From VAZQ01 sp034669045 (GTDB lineage Bacteria; Pseudomonadota; Alphaproteobacteria; Rhizobiales; Xanthobacteraceae): a DNA stretch of 64,000 nucleotides. The position numbers and the translations under genes were made by a program. Shown piece by piece: positions 42,858-50,823 of this stretch (the first letter of the stretch is position 1; every line of letters begins with the position of its first letter). Location of the stretch: positions 1 to 64,000 of the forward strand of contig JAXDOD010000163.1 in the NCBI GenBank assembly GCA_034669045.1, read 5' to 3'. Under the pieces are notes generated by a model. It saw only the letters and a program-made list of their open reading frames with translations, was not told the DNA's origin and made no database searches.

Positions 42858-43559
42858 TCACAATGCCTTGTACCAGCGCTGGTCGTAGAGCGCGCCGGCC
42901 AGGGGCCCTAGCAGCACGCGGAATTCTTTCGCGGTCGGTCCGATCTCATGGGCGTCGTCGGACTTCTGGTCCTTCCACGCCTCTATGAGGGTGAAGTGGT
43001 TCGTGCGCGCCTTTTGCTGAACCACGTCGAACCGAAGATTGCCCGTCTCCTTGCGGCTCCCCTCGGCCAGGGCCCGCAGGCCGACAATTGTCTTGTCCCG
43101 ATTGGGCGGTCCGACGTCGACGTGCGTCACCACATACAAAGCGCCGGTCGTGTTGCGAGCCCGCGCCGCCTGCATCGGGTCGACCGTCGTCGTGATGCAC
43201 AGCCGGTCGTCGACCGGCGCGATCAGCAGTGGAGCGAGCCGTTCGCGAAACTGCTTGCTTTCGCTGGCCGCGGTGTAGGCGTCGAGCGCCTGCTGATCCT
43301 TCCAGATTTCCAGCGTCACGAACTGGTTCGATGGCGCGGTGCGTTGGAGCACCTCGAAGCGCACGGCACCGTCGCTCTTGCGGCCCGCATCGCGGAGCTG
43401 GCGGAGCAAGGTCGCGGTCTGGGCCTTCGCCGCGGGCGCGACGTCGATGTAGCGAACCATGAAGATGGTCGGGTCGGCGGGCTCCTGCGACTGTGCCGGC
43501 GTCGCTGCCGCAAACGCAACCGTCGCCATAGCCAACACCGATGTAACGAATGAGCGCAT
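42858..43559 (-). CDS. Secreted protein with two ABM-like (antibiotic biosynthesis monooxygenase) domains
   Basis: 233 aa. Signal MRSFVTSVLAMATVAFAAA with cleavage near AQSQE. Two similar ferredoxin-like halves follow: the first with TIFMVRYIDVAP, FEVLQRTAPSNQFVTLEIWK, the second with LYVVTHVDVGPPNRDKTIV, FDVVQQKARTNHFTLIEAWK. Each keeps the N-H/Q-F-x-x-x-E-x-W-K strand of cofactor-free ABM enzymes, but duplicated in one chain and exported. Strong GGGGAGGA precedes ATG 43559. Substrate unknown. Confidence 0.8.
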   Translation of the reverse strand: MRSFVTSVLAMATVAFAAATPAQSQEPADPTIFMVRYIDVAPAAKAQTATLLRQLRDAGRKSDGAVRFEVLQRTAPSNQFVTLEIWKDQQALDAYTAASESKQFRERLAPLLIAPVDDRLCITTTVDPMQAARARNTTGALYVVTHVDVGPPNRDKTIVGLRALAEGSRKETGNLRFDVVQQKARTNHFTLIEAWKDQKSDDAHEIGPTAKEFRVLLGPLAGALYDQRWYKAL

Positions 43560-43632
43560 GGTCCTCCCCCGCGATTCCTGTTTATCGCGGGAGCGTAGTC
43601 CCGCACGGGCCTTGTCGTCAAAGGCCGCTGCG

Positions 43633-45255
43633 TCACAGGCTCGGGATCGTAAGCAGGCTGGGATAGGACCGCCCGCGGATGTCGTAGACCCGGGCATAGA
43701 CCACCCCCGCGCGCTTGACCTCGACCAGGATCGGCGCATCGAATGTCGCGCAATAGAACTCGCCCAGCATCATCGCGAAATCGGCACCTTGCGGGTCCCA
43801 GGTGGTCTCGAAATCCGGTCCGAGCTCCACCTGCGGCGAGCGATGCGGGCCGCAGACCGCGAGCTTCCAGCGCCGGTCCGCTGGACGCATCAGGCCTTTT
43901 TCGTTCAGCCAAGCCGCAAGCCCGCGCGACGCCTGCTTGAAGGAGAGCGCCCAGTAATCGAGCATGTAGCGGTCCCGCGCGCCACGCACGCCGCCGGCGA
44001 AGCGATTGAAATAGCTGTATTCGTAAGGATGCAGCCGGATCATCTCGACCGCCGGCGCGACGATGCCGGCCAGAAAGATCAACGCCGCAAGCATCGCAGC
44101 CGGTCGGGAGCGCTGCCGAAGCCTGTCGTGGACCCATGCGCCGGCGATGCCCCCGAGCACCGCGAACGGCGGCAGGACGAACACGAAATGGCGGATGCCG
44201 TTGTACATCGCCGGCCGCAGCAGGATGGTGATCGCGGGCGGCAGCAGTGCTGCCAGCGCCAGCAGCAGGAACACGGCGCGGCGGTTGGCTGGGATGTCGG
44301 ATCGGCATGCCGCCACCAGCGCGCCGGCGGCGCCCGCGATGGCAAGCGCGCCGAAGATTTCCGGCAACTGGAGCGCCATCAGGGTCGGCACATAGCTGCG
44401 CGGCATGTCGGGCACGAGGATGGCTTTGCCGGCGAACAGCTCGTGCCACGGCTGCTCGAAGAAGTGCGAGAAATACTCGACGGCGCGCAACGGGTTGAGC
44501 GGATTGACCACGGACCACGGCCACACCAGCGCCATCACCGCATAGGCCAGCAGCAGCGCCGGCAGCATCGCCAGGGTGAAGTGCCCGAGGCGCTGCGCCG
44601 CCGCCGGCAGGCGCTCGCGCCGCACATCGATGGCGACGATGAGCGCCAGCGCGCCGAGCGCCGCGAGCACTTCGAACGCGCCCATGATCCGCGACCCGAA
44701 TGAAAGGCCGAAGCCGATCCCGGCCAGGAAGACGCTCGCGAAGGCTTGCCGCGGGTACTCTTCGAAGACGCGCACGAGCCCGAGCAGAAAGATCGCCATC
44801 GCAACCGCAAAGGGGGCATCCTTCGCGTTCATGAACGCGTGGCCCCAGTAGAGCGGACAGGTCGCCAGCAACACAAGCGCGAGGAGGCCCGCCCGCGGCC
44901 CGCCGATGCGACGCCCGGTCCGCCAGGTAACGAATAATCCGACGAGCCCGACAATCGCGCCCACCAGGCGGCGCGTCTCGAACAGCGTGAAGGGCAGGAC
45001 CTTGGCGGCCAGCGCCGCCACCAGGTCGAAACCGCCGCCGTACTGGTAGAGGTTGACGAAGGAGAGCGCGCGCTGGTCGGTGAAGCCGGAGCGATAGAAC
45101 GCCAGCAGGAGCTCGCCGTATTCGGAATGGGCGTAGTCGTCCCAGCCGAGCCCATAGTCGCGGAAGACGGCGAGCGCGCCGACGGCGGCAAGGGCCAGCA
45201 CTGTCACCGCGAGCCGGTCGAAGATGCGGGTCGTCTTCAGCGCAGCGAAATCCAT
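43633..45255 (-). CDS. Family 39 glycosyltransferase-like integral membrane protein
   Basis: 540 aa with about ten to eleven hydrophobic helices followed by a soluble C-terminal domain of about 110 residues. The first extracytoplasmic loop carries DYGLGWDDYAHSEYGE with the acidic pair typical of GT-C enzymes (ArnT/PMT class). WGHAFMNAKDAPFAVAMAIF is the second conserved loop. These enzymes transfer sugars from polyprenyl-phosphate donors to lipids or proteins. Donor and acceptor are unknown; no pathway genes are adjacent. Confidence 0.8.
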   Translation of the reverse strand: MDFAALKTTRIFDRLAVTVLALAAVGALAVFRDYGLGWDDYAHSEYGELLLAFYRSGFTDQRALSFVNLYQYGGGFDLVAALAAKVLPFTLFETRRLVGAIVGLVGLFVTWRTGRRIGGPRAGLLALVLLATCPLYWGHAFMNAKDAPFAVAMAIFLLGLVRVFEEYPRQAFASVFLAGIGFGLSFGSRIMGAFEVLAALGALALIVAIDVRRERLPAAAQRLGHFTLAMLPALLLAYAVMALVWPWSVVNPLNPLRAVEYFSHFFEQPWHELFAGKAILVPDMPRSYVPTLMALQLPEIFGALAIAGAAGALVAACRSDIPANRRAVFLLLALAALLPPAITILLRPAMYNGIRHFVFVLPPFAVLGGIAGAWVHDRLRQRSRPAAMLAALIFLAGIVAPAVEMIRLHPYEYSYFNRFAGGVRGARDRYMLDYWALSFKQASRGLAAWLNEKGLMRPADRRWKLAVCGPHRSPQVELGPDFETTWDPQGADFAMMLGEFYCATFDAPILVEVKRAGVVYARVYDIRGRSYPSLLTIPSL

Positions 45256-45333
45256 CGCCGGATTATGGCGCGATTCATTCCCATTGCGTCGGAAAATGTC
45301 CGCGCCGGACTACGCTGGCGTCGTGCGGCCAAC

Positions 45334-45954
45334 CTACGCCGCGTCCGACATCCGATTCATCGCCGCGTCGAACATCTTGGCGACATGGTCCCAGTTGACC
45401 AGGTGATCCAGGAACGCCTTGATATAGTCCGGCCGCCGGTTGCGATAGTCGATGTAATAGGAGTGCTCCCAGACGTCGCAGCCGAGGATCGGCTTGCCGC
45501 CCTGGATCAGCGGGTTTTCGCCGTTCGGTGTCTTGGCGACGCTGATCTTGCCGTCCTTGACCGCCAGCCAGCACCAGCCCGAGCCGAACTGGCCTACGCC
45601 CGCCTCGACGAACTCCTCCTTCATCTTCGCCACCGAACCGAGATCGGCGACGATCCGTTTTTCCAAGGCGCTCGGCAGCTTTTCGCCGCCGCCGTTCGGC
45701 TTCATCCACTGCCAGAAATGAAGATGGTTGTAGTGCTGGGCCGCATTGTTGAAGAGAGCCGGATTCTGGCCATGCGAGCCTCTGACCACCTCTTCAAGCG
45801 ACTTGCCGTCGAAAGGACTGCCCTTGAGCAGCTTGTTGGCCGTGTTGACGTAGGCCAGATGGTGCTTGTCGTGGTGATATTCGAGCGTTTCCCGCGACAT
45901 ATAAGGCGCCAGCGCATCATAGGCATAAGGTAGCTCCGGCAACGAGAACGTCAT
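45334..45954 (-). CDS. sodB: Superoxide dismutase, Fe/Mn family
   Basis: 206 aa cytoplasmic superoxide dismutase. Metal ligands are His27 (ETLEYHHDKHH), His77 (AAQHYNHLHFW), Asp160 and His164 (GCDVWEHSYYIDY). The NNAAQ context of the second-sphere Gln73 is the Fe-type arrangement, so iron is the likely metal, though cambialistic use is possible. No signal peptide. ATG 45954 gives MTFSLPELPYAYDALAPYMS, the standard N-terminus; longer frames are rejected. Confidence 0.93.
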   Translation of the reverse strand: MTFSLPELPYAYDALAPYMSRETLEYHHDKHHLAYVNTANKLLKGSPFDGKSLEEVVRGSHGQNPALFNNAAQHYNHLHFWQWMKPNGGGEKLPSALEKRIVADLGSVAKMKEEFVEAGVGQFGSGWCWLAVKDGKISVAKTPNGENPLIQGGKPILGCDVWEHSYYIDYRNRRPDYIKAFLDHLVNWDHVAKMFDAAMNRMSDAA

Positions 45955-46145
45955 TGGCCTTCTCCCTGATGAGGCGGGGTTCAAGGTCATCAACGCCCGA
46001 GCGATCCCCATGGTTCCGCGCCGGTCTCGGCGGCGAAAGCCGGATATCCAGGATCTGGAGCGGCTGATGGGGCTCGCGCCCGTGTTGAGCCTGCAACCAC
46101 CTGTGGTATCGTGAGCCGGGCAGTCCAGCCTTGAGGGGGTTTGTC

Positions 46146-46742
46146 ATGGTAGCCTTTTTCCAATCGCTGCATAAGACGCTCGCAGCGGGTGTCGTCCTGG
46201 TGATCGTCTTGATCATCCTGGCTGGCCTGATGGGCGGCCGGTTCGTGCGCATCGATCACGCCTACGGGATGTTCCTCGTGCGCTGGCTGCACATCATGAC
46301 CGGTATCATGTGGGTCGGTCTGCTGTGGTATCTCAACTTCGTGCAGACCCCGACCGTGCCGAAGATCGAGCCGGCCGAGCATCGCGCCGCGATCACCAGG
46401 TTCATCGCGCCCAACGTGCTGTTCTGGTTCCGCTACAGCGCACTGGCCACGGTGATCCTCGGGCTCACGCTCGCGCTGATGAGGGGCTATCTGTTCCAGG
46501 CATTGACCTTCCACCGCGGCACCATCGCGATCGGCATCGGGATGTGGCTGGCGCTGATCATGGCGTTCAATGTCTGGTTCATCATCTGGCCCAACCAGAA
46601 GAAGGTGCTGGGGATCGTGGATGCTACCCCCGAGGAAAAAGCGGCGGCGGCCCGCCGGGCGGGCCTGACGTCGCGCATCAACACCATGCTGTCGATCCCG
46701 ATGCTCTACTGCATGGTCGCGCAGAGTAACGCCGGCCTCTGA
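46146..46742 (+). CDS. PuuD-like (urate hydroxylase N-terminal domain) membrane protein, short form
   Basis: 198 aa with about five membrane helices. The first lies in HKTLAAGVVLVIVLIILAGL, the second in VRWLHIMTGIMWVGLLWYLN, and the fourth in IAIGIGMWLALIMAFNVWFI. The WLHIMTGIMWVGLLWYLNF block and the Trp-Pro-Asn turn before NQKKVLG match the membrane domain of PuuD. Full PuuD is about twice this length and ends in a cytochrome c domain; no CxxCH is present here. It may be a heme-containing relative rather than a urate oxidase. GAGGGGG precedes the ATG. Confidence 0.75.
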   Translation: MVAFFQSLHKTLAAGVVLVIVLIILAGLMGGRFVRIDHAYGMFLVRWLHIMTGIMWVGLLWYLNFVQTPTVPKIEPAEHRAAITRFIAPNVLFWFRYSALATVILGLTLALMRGYLFQALTFHRGTIAIGIGMWLALIMAFNVWFIIWPNQKKVLGIVDATPEEKAAAARRAGLTSRINTMLSIPMLYCMVAQSNAGL

Positions 46743-46781
46743 TCGGCGGGCAATGGCGCGAACGCCGGCTTGGTGCGGCGC

Positions 46782-46884
46782 TAGAGCACGTTCAGTTTCC
46801 TTGAAACTGAACGTGCTCTAGGACTCTTGCGTTGGTCGCATTTTCGACGGAAAACCGGATTCCACTTTTCCTGAAAATGCTCTA
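46782..46884. repeat. 103-bp palindromic intergenic repeat, copy 2
   Basis: Same orientation and length as the copy at 24614-24716, 100 of 103 bases identical. The differences are G for A at element position 9, C for T at position 31 and G for A at position 50. Positions 9 and 31 face each other in the 18-bp stem, so base pairing is preserved. It starts about 40 bases after the PuuD-like stop. Confidence 0.93.
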
Positions 46885-46913
46885 GACGCCTAGCCAAGGC
46901 GAACGATCCAGCC

Positions 46914-46942
46914 GGGAGGCCGCCCATTCAGGCGGCCCTCCC
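46914..46942 (+). other. GC-rich hairpin without a T tract
   Basis: GGGAGGCCGCC and GGCGGCCCTCCC pair around CATTCA with one bulged C. No run of T follows on either strand, so it is not a standard intrinsic terminator. It may stabilise the 3' end of the PuuD-like transcript. The rest of the 349-base gap (46743-47091) holds the repeat copy and an A/T-richer stretch just before the next gene. Confidence 0.5.
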
Positions 46943-47091
46943 GCCGTCAGGATGGCGTTAATCAAGTTCGTAAAGGGGGCCGGACCCCCACGATTAGTTA
47001 TTGCGCAGTCTAAAGAAGAGGATCAAAATTCTTTGGTAACCATAGCTGCTGGGGAGCGGCTCTGGGGGCGTATGCTGGGGCGAGTACGAGT

Positions 47092-48111
47092 ATGTCAGTC
47101 ATCCTGTTGGTGCTGGGAATTCTAGTCACCGGGGCGGGCGTGATCACGATCGGATTCGGTATTCCGATCAATACCTTGAGCCTCGGCCAGACGCTGATCA
47201 TCGCGGGCGCGACGACGCTCGTGGGCGGGCTCCTGTTGATCGGCCTCGCCGCCTGCGTCAGTCATTTGGCGCGGGTCGCCGAGGCGCTCAAGATGCGGCC
47301 GGCCGTCCCGCGTCCGGCCCAGGCCAGGGCGAAGGCCGAACTCCCCGCTCTCGATCCGCCCATTTTCATGCCGCGCCAGGCCGAGCTGCGAGTGCCCGAG
47401 CCGCGCATGCCGGAGCCGCGGGCGCCAGAGCACCGGGGACCCGAGCCGCGAATACCTGAGCCGCGAGGGCTGGAGGCGCGGATGCCGGAGCCCCGCGCTG
47501 CAGAGCCGGCGCAGCCGGCACCGGCTGCCTCGACGGTCGAAGTCTCGGCGACCGCGATCGAGCGCCTGCGCTCGAGCATGGCGCGACCGGACCGGTCCGT
47601 GCCGGAAGCCGAAGAGGTTCCGTTGTCTCCGAATGGCAGCCATCATGCTGCGGAGCGCGTCCCCGAACCTGGGCCGGCGGAGCCGGCCGCGCGATCCAAC
47701 CTTGCGGCGGCGGAGAGCAAGGAAGCACGCCTCGATTTCCTGTTCCGCTCGAAGTCCACGCCAAGGCCCTCGCAGCCTCAACAGCTCGAGGCGCTCTGGC
47801 CCAGGCGCCAGCGCGGCGCGCTCGCTCCATCCAGGTCCGAGGATCCGGCACGGGCCGCGCCTGGATCTGTCGCCGAACGGCCGGCTGTTGCCGAGGCGCC
47901 GCCGGCTGCGGCCGCGGAGCGTCGCGCGATGCCGGAGCCTGCGCCGGCGGAGGACGAGGCGCGCTCGGTCGCGATCCTCAAGTCCGGCGTGGTCGACGGC
48001 ATGGCCTACACGCTCTATGCGGATGGCTCGATCGAGGCGCAGCTTCCGCACGGAACGGTGCGGTTCGGTTCGATCGCCGAGCTGCGCGCGCATATCGAAA
48101 ACAGCGCCTGA
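47092..48111 (+). CDS. Membrane-anchored low-complexity protein
   Basis: 339 aa. Two hydrophobic helices (SVILLVLGILVTGAGVITIG and LIIAGATTLVGGLLLIGLAA) anchor the N-terminus. Residues about 65-300 are Pro/Glu/Arg-rich, with an irregular repeat of E-P-R-x-P (EPRMPEPRAPEHRGPEPR). The C-terminal 45 residues are compact and look conserved: AILKSGVVDGMAYTLYADGS and GTVRFGSIAELRAHIE. I do not know the family; the layout suggests a membrane tether for a small C-terminal interaction domain. Confidence 0.75.
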   Translation: MSVILLVLGILVTGAGVITIGFGIPINTLSLGQTLIIAGATTLVGGLLLIGLAACVSHLARVAEALKMRPAVPRPAQARAKAELPALDPPIFMPRQAELRVPEPRMPEPRAPEHRGPEPRIPEPRGLEARMPEPRAAEPAQPAPAASTVEVSATAIERLRSSMARPDRSVPEAEEVPLSPNGSHHAAERVPEPGPAEPAARSNLAAAESKEARLDFLFRSKSTPRPSQPQQLEALWPRRQRGALAPSRSEDPARAAPGSVAERPAVAEAPPAAAAERRAMPEPAPAEDEARSVAILKSGVVDGMAYTLYADGSIEAQLPHGTVRFGSIAELRAHIENSA

Positions 48112-48202
48112 CCACCGGCCTTCTGTTTGTCGCAGTTTTCAGGGCCCGATCGCCGCGGCGACACCGGTCCGGCATCACAAATCGCTGCTCGATTGGACCT
48201 GG

Positions 48203-48631
48203 TCACGTCGTCTCGCCGGCAGCGGGCGCGAACGTGAGCGCGGTGCCGTTCATGCAGTAACGCGCGCCCGTAGGTTTCGGGCCATCGGGGAAGACGTGGC
48301 CGAGATGGGCGTCGCAGGTGGCGCAGCGCACTTCGGTACGCGCCATGAAAAACGAGCGGTCGCTGTGCTCGCTGACCGCGTCCTTGCCGACCGGCGCCCA
48401 AAAACTCGGCCAGCCGGTGCCGGAATCGAACTTGGTATCCGAGGTGAACAGCGGCGCGCCGCAGCACACACAGGCATAGGCGCCCTGGCCCTTCTCGTTC
48501 CAATAGGGGCCGGTGAAAGCGCGCTCGGTACCGTGCTGGCGGGTGACGTGGAATTGCTCCGGCGTGAGCTGCCTTTTCCATTCGGCTTCGGTCTTGTTGA
48601 CTTTCGGCGTCTTGGTGTCGGAAGAATTCAT
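48203..48631 (-). CDS. msrB: Peptide-methionine (R)-S-oxide reductase MsrB
   Basis: 142 aa. Repairs methionine-R-sulfoxide. Structural zinc cysteines are C54/C57 (ACVCCGAPLF) and C103/C106 (VRCATCDAHLG). GTGWPSFW and GHVFPDGP form the pocket and Cys126 in RYCMNGTAL is the catalytic residue. The N-terminal extension is short and there is no signal peptide, so it is cytoplasmic. AGGGG precedes ATG 48631. Confidence 0.95.
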   Translation of the reverse strand: MNSSDTKTPKVNKTEAEWKRQLTPEQFHVTRQHGTERAFTGPYWNEKGQGAYACVCCGAPLFTSDTKFDSGTGWPSFWAPVGKDAVSEHSDRSFFMARTEVRCATCDAHLGHVFPDGPKPTGARYCMNGTALTFAPAAGETT

Positions 48632-48989
48632 GGTTGACCCCTGGACGATGCGGCGCCGGACATCTAAGGCGACCGGCCCAATACTCAACTCACATCTGCT
48701 CGACGCGGCAGTGACCTGGCGGCACTGCTGCATTTCTGGGCGCTCGCGGGAATTTGATCTATAAATCGTAGCATACCGCAATATTTCCTAAGGATGATTC
48801 GCCGCACCCGGGCAAACACATCTTGCTTCTCTCACGGACCTTGAATAAAGACGACAGACGATCCAGTTTTCCGGCTCAATCGGGTCTTCCACCGGCGCCC
48901 AATCACGTTCCGAACAACTTTAATACATGCGGATGCGGCTGCCATACGCCAGATCCAGAAGATCAATCGACACAGGATCAATACTCCCC
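48632..48989. other. Regulatory gap between divergent msrB and mucR
   Basis: 358 bases without a supported gene. A/T-rich islands at about 48755-48795 (ATTTGATCTATAAATCG and following) and 48835-48860 are the likely promoter zones. MucR proteins bind A/T-rich DNA and usually repress their own genes, so autoregulation through these islands is plausible. No exact site can be drawn. Confidence 0.4.
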
Positions 48990-49406
48990 ATGGCTGAAAG
49001 CACGTCAGGCGCAACATTCATCGAGCTGACCGCGTCAATCGTCTCGGCTTACGTCAGCAACAACTCGGTGCCTTCTGGCGATTTGTCGACCCTGATCAAC
49101 CATGTGCACTCGGCCTTGACGCGGGTGTCGAGCGGGCAGGGCGAGGTGCCCTCCGAACCGCTCAAGCCGGCCATATCGGTGAAGAAGTCGATCACGCCCG
49201 ACTACATCGTCTGTCTCGAGGACGGCAAGAAGTTCAAGTCGCTCAAGCGCCATCTGCGCACGCAATATAGCGTGACGCCCGAGCAGTACCGCGAGAAGTG
49301 GGGCCTGCCGCCGGACTATCCGATGGTGGCGCCGAACTACGCCGCCGCGCGCTCGCAGCTCGCCAAGCAGATGGGATTGGGCCAGCAGCGCCGGCGAAGG
49401 AAGTAA
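48990..49406 (+). CDS. mucR: MucR/Ros family transcriptional regulator with altered zinc finger
   Basis: 138 aa from ATG 48990 (MAESTSGATFIELTASIVSA). The N-terminal half is the oligomerisation region. The DNA-binding domain runs from ITPDYIVCLEDGKKFKSLKR through VTPEQYREKWGLPPDYPMVA to KQMGLGQQRRRRK. Zinc positions are Cys75, Asp78 and His88, but the fourth ligand is Gln92 (HLRTQY) where family members normally have His. Some Ros/MucR relatives are known to fold without zinc, so this protein may be one of them. MucR members act as global H-NS-like regulators of exopolysaccharide and cell-cycle genes. Confidence 0.88.
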   Translation: MAESTSGATFIELTASIVSAYVSNNSVPSGDLSTLINHVHSALTRVSSGQGEVPSEPLKPAISVKKSITPDYIVCLEDGKKFKSLKRHLRTQYSVTPEQYREKWGLPPDYPMVAPNYAAARSQLAKQMGLGQQRRRRK

Positions 49407-49510
49407 TCGGTTTTCTGACGCCCGTAGCTTGGGTCTCTTGAAGAACTCGAGCCAACCGACGGGTCTGCACTAGCACAACCTCTGTTTGTGATCGAAATCC
49501 TAGATTAACC

Positions 49511-49519
49511 TGTGGAAAG
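49511..49519 (-). promoter_or_regulatory. DnaA-box-like site
   Basis: The minus strand reads CTTTCCACA, eight of nine with the TTWTNCACA pattern. A weaker match, TTATCCCCG, lies at 49590-49598 on the plus strand. Both fall between mucR and a gene encoding an isolated DnaA DNA-binding domain. Two partial matches in 250 bases may be chance. Confidence 0.3.
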
Positions 49520-49545
49520 CGCGCTAACCCGCCGCGCTTCTTTTT
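49517..49545 (+). terminator. Rho-independent terminator after mucR
   Basis: AAGCGCG (49517-49523) pairs with CGCGCTT (49533-49539) and is followed by CTTTTT. It lies about 110 bases after the mucR stop and separates mucR from the next operon. Confidence 0.7.
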
Positions 49546-49650
49546 AAAGACTCTAGCATTTTCAGCGTCTTGTAAAAATACCGACAAACTTATCCCCGGG
49601 CGCCCCGGCTGCGTCATGATATAGGTACCAAATCCTAGAGGAGGGTGCCT

Positions 49651-50031
49651 ATGTCCGATTCATCGGTGACACTTGGGCGGCGACCGCCGGTCTCGTCAGG
49701 GCCCCAGGGCGGTGCGCGCGGCGAGCGCTTCGAGCGCACCGTCGCGGCGGCGTTCTCGATCCGGGTCGCGGACTTGCTGGCACCGACGCGGCGCGACGCG
49801 TCCGCCGCCTTCGCGCGGCAGTGCGCCATGTACCTCGCCCATGTGGTGTTCGGGCAAAGCTACACCGAGGTCGGCCGCAGGTTCGGCCGCGACCGCACCA
49901 CCGCGGCGCATGCCTGCCGCGTGGTCGAGGAGCGGCGCGACGACCCGCTCCTGGATGCGCTGCTCGATCTGCTCGAGAACGCCTGCGCGGCGCCGTCCCC
50001 GCCGCCAGCCAAGGGCGAGGCGCGCTCATGA
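49651..50031 (+). CDS. Free-standing DnaA domain IV-like helix-turn-helix protein
   Basis: 126 aa. Residues about 50-90 match the C-terminal DNA-binding domain of the replication initiator DnaA: RQCAMYLAHVVFGQSYTEVG then RRFGRDRTTAAHACRVVEE. The ATPase domain is absent. The DnaA box-reading segment is normally GRDHTTVxHA; here it is GRDRTTAAHA, with Arg replacing the base-contacting His, so recognition may differ. A near-ideal GAGGAGG precedes ATG 49651. The stop overlaps the next start in ATGA. It could bind DnaA boxes as a competitor or act as an ordinary regulator. Confidence 0.85.
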   Translation: MSDSSVTLGRRPPVSSGPQGGARGERFERTVAAAFSIRVADLLAPTRRDASAAFARQCAMYLAHVVFGQSYTEVGRRFGRDRTTAAHACRVVEERRDDPLLDALLDLLENACAAPSPPPAKGEARS

Positions 50032-50816
50032 GCAGGACGGCAAAATCAGGCCTGGGCAAGTCCGCGGAACGGCTGCTCGGGATGCTGGCCACGCGCTCGC
50101 GCGACATGCAGGGGAGGCGCGGCGGGGAAGCGGGCGACGCGGAGATTCTCATCGCCGCCGACCTTGCGGTGCGCCGGTTCGATGGAATGCTTGCAATTAC
50201 GGAGCCCGGCCGCGCGCATCTCGCAAGGCTGGCGCACGCCCGCGGCGGGCGGATCGATCCGTTCCTCGGCCAGCATCTGCACCTCGCGCAGGAGACGCTG
50301 CAGACCGCGGACGGCCGCGCCGGTGTGACGGTCGATGCCGCCGAAAGCCCGCTTGCCTGGCTCGCGCGCCGCAAGGGCCGCGACGGCCGCGCCTTGATCG
50401 AGCCGGTGCAACTTCTGGCGGGCGAGCGCCTGCGCGCCGATTTCACCCGCGCGCAGCTCATGCCGCGCACCACCGCGAACTGGACCTCGGTGGTGGTGCA
50501 GGACCGCCGCAGCACGAGCGGCGGCCACAGCTTCAGCGATGCGGTGATCGGCGCGCGCCAGTGCGTGCGCCAGGCGCTGGCGGCGGCCGGGCCGGAGTTC
50601 ATCGGCCTCCTCGTCGACGTGTGCTGTTTTCTCAAGGGGCTCGAAGACGTCGAGCGCGAGCGCGGCTGGCCGCCACGCTCGGCCAAGGTCGTGCTGCAGC
50701 TCGGCCTCGATCGCCTGGCGCGTCACTATGGCTACGGCACGCAGGCGCGCGGCAAGGCGCGCGCGCCAGTGCGCACGTGGCTCGCCGACGATGCGATGTT
50801 CGTGACCGGAGAGTGA
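50028..50816 (+). CDS. DUF6456 domain protein
   Basis: 262 aa, translationally coupled (4-base overlap) to the DnaA domain IV-like gene. It contains ESPLAWLARRKGRDGRALIE, LLAGERLRADFTRAQLMPR, TANWTSVVVQDRR and a C-terminal helical part VDVCCFLKGLEDVERERGWP, KVVLQLGLDRLARHYGYG. This is the DUF6456 pattern of Hyphomicrobiales, function unknown. LFKGLE-RERGWP-like segments look like a small helix-turn-helix. The constant pairing with a DnaA-like HTH suggests one complex. Confidence 0.78.
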   Translation: MSRTAKSGLGKSAERLLGMLATRSRDMQGRRGGEAGDAEILIAADLAVRRFDGMLAITEPGRAHLARLAHARGGRIDPFLGQHLHLAQETLQTADGRAGVTVDAAESPLAWLARRKGRDGRALIEPVQLLAGERLRADFTRAQLMPRTTANWTSVVVQDRRSTSGGHSFSDAVIGARQCVRQALAAAGPEFIGLLVDVCCFLKGLEDVERERGWPPRSAKVVLQLGLDRLARHYGYGTQARGKARAPVRTWLADDAMFVTGE

Positions 50817-50823
50817 GGCAACG

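Noticed and set aside
46914..46942. Terminator after the PuuD-like gene
   Set aside because: The stem is good but no T tract follows on either strand, so it is listed only as a hairpin.
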